Shown here: positions 35,889 through 44,782 of the stretch, in pieces
How the letters are laid out: every line of letters begins with the position of its first letter
Position numbering within the stretch: the first letter of the stretch is position 1
NCBI RefSeq assembly: GCF_001048695.1
Contig: NZ_CVRB01000004.1
Span: forward strand, 186,001-250,000
DNA length: 64,000 bases
Direction: 5' to 3'
Source of the DNA: Neobacillus massiliamazoniensis
GTDB lineage: Bacteria > Bacillota > Bacilli > Bacillales > Cytobacillaceae
Translations under genes and position numbers: made by a program
Notes under the pieces: model-generated
What the model was told of the DNA's origin: nothing
The model's input: only the letters and a program-made list of their open reading frames with translations
Database searches by the model: none

Positions 35889-36307
35889 CATTAAAAACGT
35901 TCTATAAGCCATGTTCTGTACCAAAGTACTTCAAACGACCATTCATGTCTCGTACTAAGGCGGCAATCATCTATCTACAGATTCAATTTGGAATCTGTCC
36001 TTCTCCTTGTTGATTTCCTCAGAGAAAGTGCCCCTACCATAATTTGGGTTTCTCGCTCGTGGGGTTTACCCGTTCCACCCTTTCCATTTCTAGAAAGGCA
36101 TCGTCACTGTGGCACTTTTAAAGGTACTCATACCATATCCCAATAGAGACTTAGGTATTTTCCCAGCCGTCAGTTGAGATTCTCCCCAACTGCCCTAGCT
36201 TATGAATTCACTAGGCACGAACACTACGGACATCTCAGACCGTGCGAGCATGGACTTTCCTCTACAATTCGCTAATAGCTCTTGCAGCGATTACCCGAAC
36301 GTAATTA
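35889..36307 (-). ncRNA. rnpB: RNase P RNA, Bacillus (B) type
   Basis: On the minus strand it begins ACGTTCGGGTAATCGCTGC and carries the universal pieces GAGGAAAGTCCATGCTCGCA, AGTGCCACAGTGACGA, GGTAAACCCC-ACGAGCGAGAAA and AGATAGATGATTGCCGCC. It ends ACAGAACATGGCTTATAGAA. About 415 nt, as in B. subtilis. It is the catalytic RNA that removes 5' leaders from tRNA precursors. Its place between gpsB and ypsC is conserved. An open frame at 36202-36387 on the other strand is spurious. Ends are approximate to a few bases. Confidence 0.96.
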
Positions 36308-36322
36308 ATGAATACATTTTTT

Positions 36323-36351
36323 ATTATATGTATTTCATTACATTTATTCAA
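36323..36351 (-). promoter_or_regulatory. Sigma-A promoter of rnpB
   Basis: Minus strand TTGAAT (36351-36346), 17-nt spacer, TATAAT (36328-36323); the start would be near 36316, a few bases before the mature RNase P RNA. Confidence 0.75.
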
Positions 36352-36383
36352 TGGTTTATTTTAGGAAATTCGGGTACAATTTG

Positions 36384-36686
36384 TTAATCGTATAGCTTAT
36401 TTCCAAACACATGTTTTTCTAGATTAGATAACCGTTTTAATATATCGAAATTAGTTGTCCCTGCTGGCTGAGCCGCAGGCTGCCTTCTTGAAGATTCTTC
36501 AAGCTGTTTGCGCAAGCGAAGATTTTCTTGCTGAAGATCCTCAACTTCCTGATGAAAGGTTTCATAATCCTTAATAACCAAATCCAAAAATTTATCAACT
36601 TCTTCTTGTTTATATCCCCTAACACCAGACTTAAACTCTTTTTCTAAAATATCCTTTGCCGTTAATTTTACTTTATCAGCAAGCAT
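36384..36686 (-). CDS. gpsB: Cell-division protein GpsB (DivIVA family)
   Basis: 100 residues. The DivIVA-type N-terminus is clear ([19 protein letters not shown], then [15 protein letters not shown]), followed by a coiled coil ([18 protein letters not shown]), a linker and a short C-terminal helix. It binds penicillin-binding proteins at septum and wall; a PBP1 gene (ponA) is also in this window. AGGTGAATTG precedes the ATG. Confidence 0.95.
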   Translation of the reverse strand: MLADKVKLTAKDILEKEFKSGVRGYKQEEVDKFLDLVIKDYETFHQEVEDLQQENLRLRKQLEESSRRQPAAQPAGTTNFDILKRLSNLEKHVFGNKLYD

Positions 36687-36830
36687 TCAATTCACCTCAA
36701 AGTTCGCCAATCATTATTTATTATTTTTCCAAAAAGTTATGCGTTTGTCAATTTTCTTTTTTCAACGATCCCAATTGTTCACTTATTTTATCATTTCAAT
36801 ATATGAAAAAACAGCTTAAATATACCATGA

Positions 36831-37397
36831 TTAAAAATCAGATAGCTTTAATTGCTCTTCTTCGACGATTAATTGTAAATCATAAAAGGTTATAAGCTCA
36901 ATTGGATATGAGTGTCCGCTCTGATAATGCAACGCCATTTCATATAAGTATTTTGGGCTTCCTTCTTTTTCATGGTCATAAAGAAGGAGAAGTCCATTGC
37001 TTTTTTCGATTAAAAACTGATTTTTTAATCGGAATTGCCACGGTTTCTCGTAGCCCTTTTTCGTTACAGAATCAATAAAGTCCGCTTGCGATAATACAGA
37101 TTCATACCATTCCTTGTTAGTTTCGTTCCATGAGGCTTCTTGATCCAAAAAAGGAGTAATGACAGCAAGTTTCAGATCTGGATATTCCAGTTGTAGCTCA
37201 AATATCACTTCAGCTGCCCACAACTCTACCCCAAGTTGACCACTGATTAACACCCATTCAAGACCTTCATCTAGCCTTGGAATTAGCGTTTTCTTTATTG
37301 CCGCTTTGATATAGGATACTGATGAATGGTCTTTTTGAAATATCCCTAATTCATATGGTTTATACCCTGATATTGTAAGTACCTTAGTCAAGAACAT
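36831..37397 (-). CDS. ypsA: YpsA, SLOG-superfamily protein (DUF1273)
   Basis: 188 residues. The Rossmann-like SLOG fold shows in [21 protein letters not shown] and [21 protein letters not shown], with [29 protein letters not shown] at the end. B. subtilis and staphylococcal YpsA affect cell division and oxidative stress; the ligand is unknown. Neighbour order gpsB-ypsA is conserved. Confidence 0.9.
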   Translation of the reverse strand: MFLTKVLTISGYKPYELGIFQKDHSSVSYIKAAIKKTLIPRLDEGLEWVLISGQLGVELWAAEVIFELQLEYPDLKLAVITPFLDQEASWNETNKEWYESVLSQADFIDSVTKKGYEKPWQFRLKNQFLIEKSNGLLLLYDHEKEGSPKYLYEMALHYQSGHSYPIELITFYDLQLIVEEEQLKLSDF

Positions 37398-37478
37398 TCA
37401 CCCTAATGGACAAAATTTTTAAAATGGACAAACATTTTCTAAACAAAAGCATATCATATTATAAACATAAATTAAAAA

Positions 37479-37505
37479 ACAAGGGCTTAAAAAGCCCTTG
37501 TAAAT
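37479..37505 (-). terminator. cotD terminator
   Basis: Minus strand ACAAGGGCT-tttt-AAGCCCTTGT followed by TTTTTAATTT, 11 nt after the cotD stop. Confidence 0.8.
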
Positions 37506-37515
37506 AAAATTTTTC

Positions 37516-37920
37516 TTAATAATAGCCTGGGCCCATTGGACCTGGACCCATCGGACCCGGACCCATCGCACCCGGACCCATCGCACCTGGTCCCATCGCA
37601 CCTGGTCCCATTGCTCCTGGTCCCATTGCTCCTGGTCCCATCATTGGTCCAGCACCATATCCTGGTCCCATCATTGGTCCAGCACCAAATCCCGGTCCGA
37701 AAGGCATAGGACCTGGGCAACAATCTATATGCTGATGACAAGGTTGTTCACAACATGAAGCAGTTTCTGTACAGTAATGTTTATGTTGGTACATATGATG
37801 ATTGATAGTTGTTGCATGAATTGGATGAATGTGAGGGACCACCGTCGATGAGAAGGTGTTGTTCACGATGTTGGTAGTGGGATGAATGATTGGCGGTGTT
37901 ACATTTGTTCCATAATACAT
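37516..37920 (-). CDS. cotD: Spore coat protein CotD with collagen-like tail
   Basis: 134 residues. The N-terminal 75 match CotD: IIHPTTNIVNNTF, then His- and Cys-rich HHMYQHKHYCTETASCC and CHQHIDCCPG. The tail is a low-complexity run of GPG-rich units: two GYGAGPMM-type units, then repeated GPGAM units and three GPGPM-type units, ending GPGYY. It is an inner-coat structural protein made late in sporulation. The 12-bp DNA repeats underneath are near-identical and prone to copy-number change. Confidence 0.88.
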   Translation of the reverse strand: MYYGTNVTPPIIHPTTNIVNNTFSSTVVPHIHPIHATTINHHMYQHKHYCTETASCCEQPCHQHIDCCPGPMPFGPGFGAGPMMGPGYGAGPMMGPGAMGPGAMGPGAMGPGAMGPGAMGPGPMGPGPMGPGYY

Positions 37921-38005
37921 CCTTAAGCTCTCCCTTCATTTATTCTGTTTACATTAACAGCCTATGAAGATGGGGTAACTCTTGTACTAAGGAAAATACC
38001 TATTT

Positions 38006-38350
38006 TTAAGAATAAAAAGCACAAGCGCCTTGATCAGCCCCGATACAGGGAGACTTGGCACTGATAAGTGCCTTAGTCTCCCTTAATGCGTACAGAAGGC
38101 GATAGCCTTCTGTAGCCAAGCATAAGACGAGCCGGCAGGATGCCTGCACCACAGCATAATCATCTTTGTAGGCATGCGACGAGGTGAACATTTACTTCTC
38201 CGATTTTGCTTTGCCGCAGGAGCAAGAATCAAGATAAAAATTAATATTATTTGGCTTATGACCTCGAGAGGCTAGGCGCTCCGCCGAAAAACTCACGTTT
38301 TTCGGCGTGCGAGGTATCGCTTCCGAAGCTTACTCTTATGGAGCTGGATT
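38006..38350. repeat. Composite repeat region (AAGCGCCTTGATCAG family with insertions)
   Basis: Starts AAAAGCACAAGCGCCTTGATCAGCCCCGA and resumes near 38265 as GAGGCTAGGCGCTCCGCC, ending GGAGCTGGA near 38345. Compared with the compact copy at 46881, about 230 bp is inserted between the two halves. The insert has small hairpins (AGAAGGC-gata-GCCTTCT; CCGAAAAACTCACGTTTTTCGG). No gene was recognised in 37921-38438. Confidence 0.6.
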
Positions 38351-38438
38351 CAGCTAACTTAATCAAAGTTACTCACACCTAAATGAATCTATAAATTCCT
38401 AGAGCATAAGAAAAGCCACAGAGAATGTCCCTGATGGC

Positions 38439-39704
38439 TTAACCTGTATGTTTAGCGGATTTTATCAATAATCGTTTTAATCTTACTTCGAGCTGGTCTA
38501 ATGAGATCTGCGACGGGAGCTTCGGAAGCTGTTGTGATTGTTCAATTAACTTAATTGCTTTTTGACAATAATCAATCGCGAACCTAACATCTTTTAACCG
38601 GTGCTCATGAATTTTAGCCAGTTCAACAAAGGCTACAAGTATCAACTTTAGGTCCTTTGAATCGACAACCCCCAAAAAACATTTTCGTGCTTTTTCCCAT
38701 TGACGGTCTTTCTTATATTGAAAAGCAAGAGTTAATTTCGCTTGGTACGAAGTTAGATCATCACCTTCCACCAGATTTGATAATACCTTTTCTGCTTCTA
38801 GTTTTTCTCCCAAAACAGAATACCAGCGTCCGACTTCAAATGATTCCTTTCTTGTTTGATTGATATCAAGCCCATGCAATTGAAAGGTGAGATGTGTATA
38901 TAAAGTAATGAGTGAAAGGATATCCGTTTCATTATGCTTTAAGATGCCGATCATTCCGTCCGGTTGTTTGCTTTCGACAAAATCAAAATATATCATAGGT
39001 GCTAAATAACCTGGAATATCATCTATCCTCTCCACTCCTAACACCTCTTTTTCTACAACTGCTAATTTTAACCGTTCCAACTTATGCTTCCATAACCTTT
39101 TTGCTGCATGCAATAAATCGAAATGTCCAAACGCCGGCAGCTTTGGTACATGTTCCCTAACAAGAGTATGGCGTGTTTTCACTTGAGGCCAATCAAATGA
39201 TTTTCCATTATAAGTGACAAGAGTTTTATAATTAACTCTTTCTAAAAAGCTGTGATATAAAGGAACCTCTGCACCAGGATGAGGTAAAATATGCTGCCTT
39301 AAAATAAGCTCATCACCTGAAACACTGGCATATCCCAGTAGAAAAATAACATTCCCTGTTCCGCCACCCAATCCGGTGGTTTCAGTATCAAAGAAGAATA
39401 ATTCCTCCGCCCTATGCCCTTCAGCCGATAAGGGATGGCTAAACGGCTTCTGATTCCAGATTTCAATAGCCGTGAGGAAATCACTAAAACGATAATGCCC
39501 GTGCTTTATAGATAATGGATATTTAACCTCTCGAATAAGACAGTATTCTTGGTCGAAATAATAAGGCATTACATTTTCTTTTTCCCACCGTTCACAAAAT
39601 GGAATCTCAATCTTGGAAGGTTCAGGTTTTATTACACTCTTTTCTCTTTCTTCCCCTAATGAAAGATGCGGCTTTAAACGATTTAATTTATTTTTTAAAG
39701 ACAT
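38439..39704 (-). CDS. mrfB: Exonuclease MrfB (YprB)
   Basis: 421 residues. A DnaQ-like 3'-5' exonuclease core begins FFDTETTGLGGGTGNVIFLLG and includes LVTYNGKSFDWPQVKTRH and LKHNETDILSLITLY, giving the acidic metal ligands. TPR-like helices follow (from about residue 280). In B. subtilis MrfB acts with MrfA in repair of mitomycin C adducts. It begins 2 nt after the mrfA stop, so one operon. Confidence 0.92.
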   Translation of the reverse strand: MSLKNKLNRLKPHLSLGEEREKSVIKPEPSKIEIPFCERWEKENVMPYYFDQEYCLIREVKYPLSIKHGHYRFSDFLTAIEIWNQKPFSHPLSAEGHRAEELFFFDTETTGLGGGTGNVIFLLGYASVSGDELILRQHILPHPGAEVPLYHSFLERVNYKTLVTYNGKSFDWPQVKTRHTLVREHVPKLPAFGHFDLLHAAKRLWKHKLERLKLAVVEKEVLGVERIDDIPGYLAPMIYFDFVESKQPDGMIGILKHNETDILSLITLYTHLTFQLHGLDINQTRKESFEVGRWYSVLGEKLEAEKVLSNLVEGDDLTSYQAKLTLAFQYKKDRQWEKARKCFLGVVDSKDLKLILVAFVELAKIHEHRLKDVRFAIDYCQKAIKLIEQSQQLPKLPSQISLDQLEVRLKRLLIKSAKHTG

Positions 39705-39706
39705 TT

Positions 39707-41992
39707 TTATACATCCTTCGTTTCTTGGAAGAGGAATGATTCGATAATGGCGAGAGTGTCCTTTTTAGCCGTTTCGCTTCCCCCGTCTGTTCCTATGCAC
39801 GAAGGGCAGCCAGCTTCACAACGGCAATGAGTAATCATTTTTTTTGTTTCTGTAAGGACCTCCAGCATACCGGTATATATTTTCTCACTTAAGCCAATTC
39901 CCCCTGGATAGCGATCATAAAAGAAAATAGTTGGCTTTTCATTATGGTCTGCCTTTACTTGGGGGACGACATGGATATCTTGAGGATCAGACATGACAAA
40001 TAATGGGGCAATATGATTTAAAGCATGAGCTGCTCCAATAAGACCTTGGTCTATACGATCATTCCCCATTCCCTTTAAGGGTTTACTAAGAGAAATCCAC
40101 GCGGCATTCGTATGAAGTTCTTCTTCAGGAAGATGGATAGGTCCTGAGCCGATATTTTCATGGGTTTCAAATTTAATTTTTTTAAAAATAGTTGCCATTG
40201 CCCTAACACTGACATCACCATAACCGATTTCCATATTGTCCCTTTGATTAAGCTGATCTACCTCAAGTACTTTTAATTGAACAGCTAAATTTGCATCAGT
40301 GAAATAATCAACATCGACTTCCCGGACAAAAGCCTTCTTTTCATCCCAATCAAGCTTTTCTACTTGAAATTGAGTACCTTGGTGTAAATAAATTGCTTCT
40401 TCATGGAGCAGGGTCATCGCTGAAAAGCGGTCCATTTCACCTATTACTCTTACATTCGCCACATCCGTTTGGTCAACAATCACGATATTTTCTTGTGAAG
40501 CAGACCTTAAACTGATATTATGGGCTGGAAAAGAATCATTCATCCAATACCATTTATCTCCATTTCGATAAAGAACTCGTTCCTCTGTCAAGTACTCAAG
40601 CAATTCGTCAGTATCTACAGTGCTGAACTTTTCACCAGCCTTAAAGGGTAGCTCATATGCGGCACATTTCATATGATCAATTAAAATAATCAGATTATCA
40701 GGATTAATTCTTGCAGTTTCCGGGCTATTATGAAAAAAGTAGTCTGGATTCTGAATCATATATTGATCGAGAGGACTTGAACTTGCAACCATAATAACAA
40801 GGGACTCTCCATGCCTTCTTCCCGCTCTGCCAGCCTGCTGCCAAGCACTAGAAATCGTTCCTGGATAGCCAGTCATAATACAAACCTGTAGCTGCCCGAT
40901 ATCTACACCTAGCTCAAGTGCGTTTGTACTGACTACACCCACTATTTCACCTGAACGGAGGCCTTTTTCAATCCTTCTTCTCTCTGTTGGCAGATAGCCA
41001 CCGCGATAACCCATAATTGATTTCGATCCCAGTTGATTTTTTACTAATTCCTGCAAATAAGTCAAAATAATTTCGACTCTTACCCTGCTTCTAGCAAAAA
41101 CAATTGTTTGAATTTTATTTTTTAATAGTTCACCAGCTATTTTCCTAACCTCAAGGGTAGCACTTTTTCTAATGTTTAAAGGTTTATTTACAATTGGCGG
41201 GTTGTAGAAAAGAAAATGCTTTATCCCGCTTGGAGCTCCATTATTATCAATCAAGTGCATCTTTTCATCGGTTAATTTTTCAGCAAGCTCAAGCGGGTTT
41301 GCAATAGTTGCTGACGTACAAATAAATATAGGGTTACTCCCATAATATTGACAAATACGCTTCAACCTTCTAATTACGTTAGCAACATGGCTGCCAAATA
41401 CACCTCTATATGTATGGAGTTCGTCAATTACAACAAATTTCAAGTTTTCAAAGAGAGAAACCCATTTTGTATGATGGGGTAGGATTCCGGAATGAAGCAT
41501 ATCTGGATTGGTAATCACCACGTGTCCTGCTTTTCTCACCCGCTGGCGAATATTTGCTGGTGTATCCCCGTCATATGTATAACTGTTGATTTCAACACCT
41601 GCCGCTTGAATAATTTCGTTGATTTCACTTTTTTGATCCTGAGCAAGTGCTTTGGTCGGAAACATGTAAAGTGCTCGTGAATTTGGATCTGTAATGATAG
41701 TTTGCAAGACGGGAAGATTGTAGCATAATGTTTTTCCAGACGCTGTTGGAGTAACGGCTACGATACTATTTCCTGAAATTATCTTTTCATAAGCTGATTT
41801 TTGATGAGTGTATAGTTCACGAATCCCCTTGCCAGCAAGGGATTCTCTTAAAGCAAGGTGAAGGTCTTCAGGTAGTTCGCTCGTTTGGGCCGGTTTTGCT
41901 TCTAATGTACGCCATGTGACGATTTGATCTTTAAATTCACTGTTTAATTTTAATTCTGTCAAAATTTCCTGTAAGTTTTTTTTCAATTTCAT
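39707..41992 (-). CDS. mrfA: DEAD-box-like DNA helicase MrfA (YprA)
   Basis: 761 residues from the ATG at 41992 (MKLKKNLQEILTELK) with GAGGTGAG upstream. Walker A TPTASGKTLCYNLPV, DELH box in VVIDELHTYRGVFGSH, motif SATIANP and motif VI QQAGRAGRRHG. The C-terminal MZB domain has the zinc cysteines in HCRCEAGCPSCIGTDGG. MrfA unwinds damaged DNA in a UvrA-independent repair pathway for mitomycin lesions (B. subtilis knowledge). Confidence 0.95.
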   Translation of the reverse strand: MKLKKNLQEILTELKLNSEFKDQIVTWRTLEAKPAQTSELPEDLHLALRESLAGKGIRELYTHQKSAYEKIISGNSIVAVTPTASGKTLCYNLPVLQTIITDPNSRALYMFPTKALAQDQKSEINEIIQAAGVEINSYTYDGDTPANIRQRVRKAGHVVITNPDMLHSGILPHHTKWVSLFENLKFVVIDELHTYRGVFGSHVANVIRRLKRICQYYGSNPIFICTSATIANPLELAEKLTDEKMHLIDNNGAPSGIKHFLFYNPPIVNKPLNIRKSATLEVRKIAGELLKNKIQTIVFARSRVRVEIILTYLQELVKNQLGSKSIMGYRGGYLPTERRRIEKGLRSGEIVGVVSTNALELGVDIGQLQVCIMTGYPGTISSAWQQAGRAGRRHGESLVIMVASSSPLDQYMIQNPDYFFHNSPETARINPDNLIILIDHMKCAAYELPFKAGEKFSTVDTDELLEYLTEERVLYRNGDKWYWMNDSFPAHNISLRSASQENIVIVDQTDVANVRVIGEMDRFSAMTLLHEEAIYLHQGTQFQVEKLDWDEKKAFVREVDVDYFTDANLAVQLKVLEVDQLNQRDNMEIGYGDVSVRAMATIFKKIKFETHENIGSGPIHLPEEELHTNAAWISLSKPLKGMGNDRIDQGLIGAAHALNHIAPLFVMSDPQDIHVVPQVKADHNEKPTIFFYDRYPGGIGLSEKIYTGMLEVLTETKKMITHCRCEAGCPSCIGTDGGSETAKKDTLAIIESFLFQETKDV

Positions 41993-42145
41993 GGAACTCA
42001 CCTCATACATCTATTCTAACGAATAAACGTTCGCTGAAAAAGAAGAAATTCTAATTATTTTTTTCCATTTTTGCTGAATTCTTATCATGTGGTTCATAAC
42101 TATAAGTGGTAAAATTAACGAAAGGATGTATAAGTAGGTGATTAA

Positions 42146-42844
42146 ATGAAGAATGAAGATATAAAAAAGGTACTCTCTGAATTCACCATTTTTCAAGAAT
42201 TAAATGATGATGAATTATCAAAAATTGTTGATATCGCCATAACAAGAGAATGGAAAAAAATGAGTCATCTTTTTCACCAGGGAGACAGGCTTGAAAATGT
42301 CTATTTTATCATTGATGGTAAAATCAAGATCTATAAAAGCGATGTAAATGGCAGAGAGCAACTTGTTGCGATTATGAAGAAAGGTGAAATGTTCCCGCAT
42401 GTTGGTTTTTTTAGAAAGGGAAACTATCCCGCCTATGCGGAAGTTCTAGAAACATCCACACTAATCACGATCCCAATCTCCCAATTTGAAAGGGTGTTAA
42501 TAGAACACCCTGAGCTTTGTATCAAGGTGTTCAACGTTCTAGGAGAAAAAATTGTTGACCTGCAGGACCGCCTGGAAGAACAGATTCTAAACAATACTTA
42601 TGAACAAATAATAAAGCTCCTAATCCGCCTCGGGAAAAAACATGGCAGGGAGCTTGATGATGGACGGGTTCTGCTTAAAACTGAATTTACAAACAAAGAC
42701 CTAGCCAATATGATTGGGACAACGAGAGAAACCATTAGCCGAACATTAACGAAAATGAAAAAAGATGAACTAATTGAAGTGGCTGATGATGGAAATATGT
42801 TATTAGATATTGAATCCCTCTTGGGGGAAATTGACTTAATCTAA
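42146..42844 (+). CDS. Crp/Fnr-family regulator, probable regulator of hcp
   Basis: 232 residues: a cyclic-nucleotide-binding-like domain (about residues 15-130), a long dimer helix and a winged HTH. The recognition helix has R-E-T-I-S-R (IGTTRETISRTLTKM), as in CRP, which predicts TGTGA half-sites; such sites occur at hcp and upstream of the ba3 oxidase. The only Cys is in HPELCIKVF, so it lacks the Fe-S cysteines of B. subtilis Fnr. Its ligand is unknown. It is convergent with hcp. Confidence 0.85.
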   Translation: MKNEDIKKVLSEFTIFQELNDDELSKIVDIAITREWKKMSHLFHQGDRLENVYFIIDGKIKIYKSDVNGREQLVAIMKKGEMFPHVGFFRKGNYPAYAEVLETSTLITIPISQFERVLIEHPELCIKVFNVLGEKIVDLQDRLEEQILNNTYEQIIKLLIRLGKKHGRELDDGRVLLKTEFTNKDLANMIGTTRETISRTLTKMKKDELIEVADDGNMLLDIESLLGEIDLI

Positions 42845-42850
42845 ATAAAA

Positions 42851-42879
42851 ACCCGCAGAATAATTAAATCCTGCGGGTT
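42851..42879. terminator. Terminator of the Crp/Fnr gene, left half of a duplicated hairpin
   Basis: ACCCGCAG...CCTGCGGGTT, 7 nt after the stop codon. A related hairpin (ACCCGCAAATCATCC then TGCGGGTTTT) stands on the other side of the element at 43266-43290 and serves hcp. Confidence 0.75.
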
Positions 42880-43265
42880 CAGGCTGTCGAAAAACTTTCG
42901 ATAGCCTTTTATTTCATTCACTTTATTTAACAATTCACCGCGTTAATTTATTATAATTTTATATAGGCTGTACGATAGGTCTGTTGATTTGCGCTCAAGA
43001 AGCTCGCTTACCGTGGGCGTGCCGGGGAGCCTCCTCGGCGCTTTGGCGCCTGCGGGGTCTCCCCCTGCCCCGTACTTCCGCAGGACATTGAATCATCATC
43101 TTTGAATCAACTCCGCACGAAGGAAACGCGATAGCATTTTCGAGGATCGAGCGCCTTCCGCTCCAATCAACAGGCTAGCATTGACAATTAGTTAATAAAA
43201 ATCGGGATTTTAGTTCACGACAGAATAAAAAATTGCCGAGAAAAATATCTTTTCTCGACAATCTG
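42880..43265 (+). mobile_element. Terminator-inserted MITE, copy 9
   Basis: 386 bp with the same ends as the IS1182-type remnant: CAGGCTGTCGAAAAACTTTC and TTTTCTCGACAATCTG. It includes the subterminal TTTAACAATTCACCGCGTTAA and GTTAATAAAAATCGGGATTTT segments and one GC-rich module. No transposase. It sits between two versions of the crp/hcp terminator hairpin. Confidence 0.8.
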
Positions 43266-43290
43266 ACCCGCAAATCATCCTGCGGGTTTT
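43266..43290 (-). terminator. hcp terminator, right half of the duplicated hairpin
   Basis: ACCCGCA-aatcatcc-TGCGGGTTTT with AT-rich sequence; it lies 5 nt after the hcp stop. Stem sequence is that of 42851-42879 but the loop is 6 nt shorter. Confidence 0.65.
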
Positions 43291-43294
43291 ATTA

Positions 43295-44593
43295 TTATTT
43301 TGCAGAAAGCTGAAGCATTTCTTCCATATCCTCTTTTGCTGTGCCAATCAATTTTAAGTTAAAGGTATCTTGAAGTACCTTTAATACTCCTTCTGAAATA
43401 AATTCAGGCGGTTTTGGTCCAATGCGAATATCTTGAATACCTAAGCTAAATAGCCCTAAAAGAATGGCTACTGCTTTTTGCTCAAACCATGATAAGACGA
43501 TGCTGACCGGAAGATCGTTTACTTCACATTCAAAGGCATCGGCAAGTGCTTTGGCAATTTTTACGGTAGAAACAGAGTTATTACATTGTCCTAGGTCAAT
43601 ATAACGCGGAATGTTAGTGCCAGGAACTACTCCGTAATCAACGTCATTAAAACGGAACTTTCCGCAGGATGTCGTCAAAATGACGGTTTCCGGAGGAAGA
43701 GATGTTGCTAGTTCTCTATAATAGTCTCCGCCATGTCCTGGTGCATCACAACCGGCGATGACGAAGAAACGTTTGATTTTGCCTTCCTTAACAGCTGCAA
43801 TCACTTCAGGAGCTAAACCAAGGACTGTCTCATGATGGAATCCAGTAAGCAATGTTTCATTGGATTCAACTGAAGCTTCAGGAAGCTCTAATGCTTTTTC
43901 AATTAAAGCTGAAAAATCATCATTTACGATCTTTTGCACATTTTCAAGACCAGCCACCTCATAAGAGAACATTCTATTTGCATAGGATCCCTTAATTGGC
44001 ATTACACAGTTTGTAGTTGCTAAAATCGCACCAGGAAATTGTTCGAAGAGTCGGCGCTGGTCATACCAGGCTTTTCCGATATTTCCTTTAAGATGGGCAT
44101 ATTTTTTTAGAGCTGGATAACCGTGTGCAGGAAGCATTTCGGAATGGGTGTAAATATTGATTCCTTTTCCTTCTGTCTGCTTCAATAATTCTTCTAAAGC
44201 GAATAGATTATGCCCTGTCACAACAATACATTTGCCCTCAATCTTGTTTTGAGTCACCCGAATCGGCTCAGGAATGCCTAAACGCTTCGTATGGGCTTCA
44301 TCTAACATTTCCATTACTCGGACAGCAGATTGCCCCACTTTCATGGCCATTTCGATATGTTCATTCAGATTAAAGTTTGAATTTGTTAATGTCATGTAAA
44401 GTGCTTCATGGGTTGTCGAATCCACAAAAGGATCCGTAAACCCTAATTGATTTGCATGTGTTCGATAGGCAGCAATTCCTTTTAATCCAAAAATGATCGT
44501 ATCCTGTAAGCTTGCAATTGTTTCATCTTTTCCACATACACCGATTACTTTACATCCACCAGTTGGCGTTTGTTCACATTGATAACAGAACAT
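43295..44593 (-). CDS. hcp: Hybrid-cluster protein (hydroxylamine reductase), short class
   Basis: 432 residues against about 550 for the enterobacterial form, so the class III type lacking the N-terminal three-helix bundle insertion. The N-terminal cluster cysteines are in MFCYQCEQTPTGGCKVIGVC; hybrid-cluster ligands include VVTGHNLFALEELL, ATTNCVMP, IAGCDAPGHGGD, TTSCGKFRFN and DLGQCNNS. The protein reduces hydroxylamine in vitro and handles NO in cells (family knowledge). GAAAGAGGTG precedes the ATG. Confidence 0.93.
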   Translation of the reverse strand: MFCYQCEQTPTGGCKVIGVCGKDETIASLQDTIIFGLKGIAAYRTHANQLGFTDPFVDSTTHEALYMTLTNSNFNLNEHIEMAMKVGQSAVRVMEMLDEAHTKRLGIPEPIRVTQNKIEGKCIVVTGHNLFALEELLKQTEGKGINIYTHSEMLPAHGYPALKKYAHLKGNIGKAWYDQRRLFEQFPGAILATTNCVMPIKGSYANRMFSYEVAGLENVQKIVNDDFSALIEKALELPEASVESNETLLTGFHHETVLGLAPEVIAAVKEGKIKRFFVIAGCDAPGHGGDYYRELATSLPPETVILTTSCGKFRFNDVDYGVVPGTNIPRYIDLGQCNNSVSTVKIAKALADAFECEVNDLPVSIVLSWFEQKAVAILLGLFSLGIQDIRIGPKPPEFISEGVLKVLQDTFNLKLIGTAKEDMEEMLQLSAK

Positions 44594-44653
44594 TTATCTA
44601 CACCTCTTTCAATAATCTTCTGCTTAAGCTTACAAAGACAGAAGTGTCGAAGG

Positions 44654-44697
44654 TGTGATTCAAATCACTTTATAATGGTTTGTAACAAAATGTTCAA
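44654..44697 (-). promoter_or_regulatory. hcp promoter with a TGTGA-N6-TCACT dyad at the start site
   Basis: Minus strand TTGAAC, 17-nt spacer, TATAAA (44674-44669). The dyad TGTGA-TTCAAA-TCACT (44654-44669 on the plus strand) abuts the -10 box and covers the expected start. Such a position suits a repressor; an activator would need another promoter. Confidence 0.65.
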
Positions 44698-44782
44698 AAA
44701 GTTGTGACAAAAATTCGACCGCACATACCTAGTTCTATAAACATATAATACAATGTGAAAATTGGGAAGGAGAGGGATTATT

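Noticed and set aside
36202-36387. 61-codon open frame over rnpB
   Set aside because: It lies antisense to the RNase P RNA and its promoter and has no protein-like sequence.
37487-37741. Possible CRISPR or tandem repeat array in cotD
   Set aside because: The 12-bp units are in frame, code for GPGAM and have no spacers.
42146-42844. Identification of the Crp/Fnr protein as the Fe-S regulator Fnr
   Set aside because: Only one cysteine is present; the C-terminal cysteines of Bacillus Fnr are missing.
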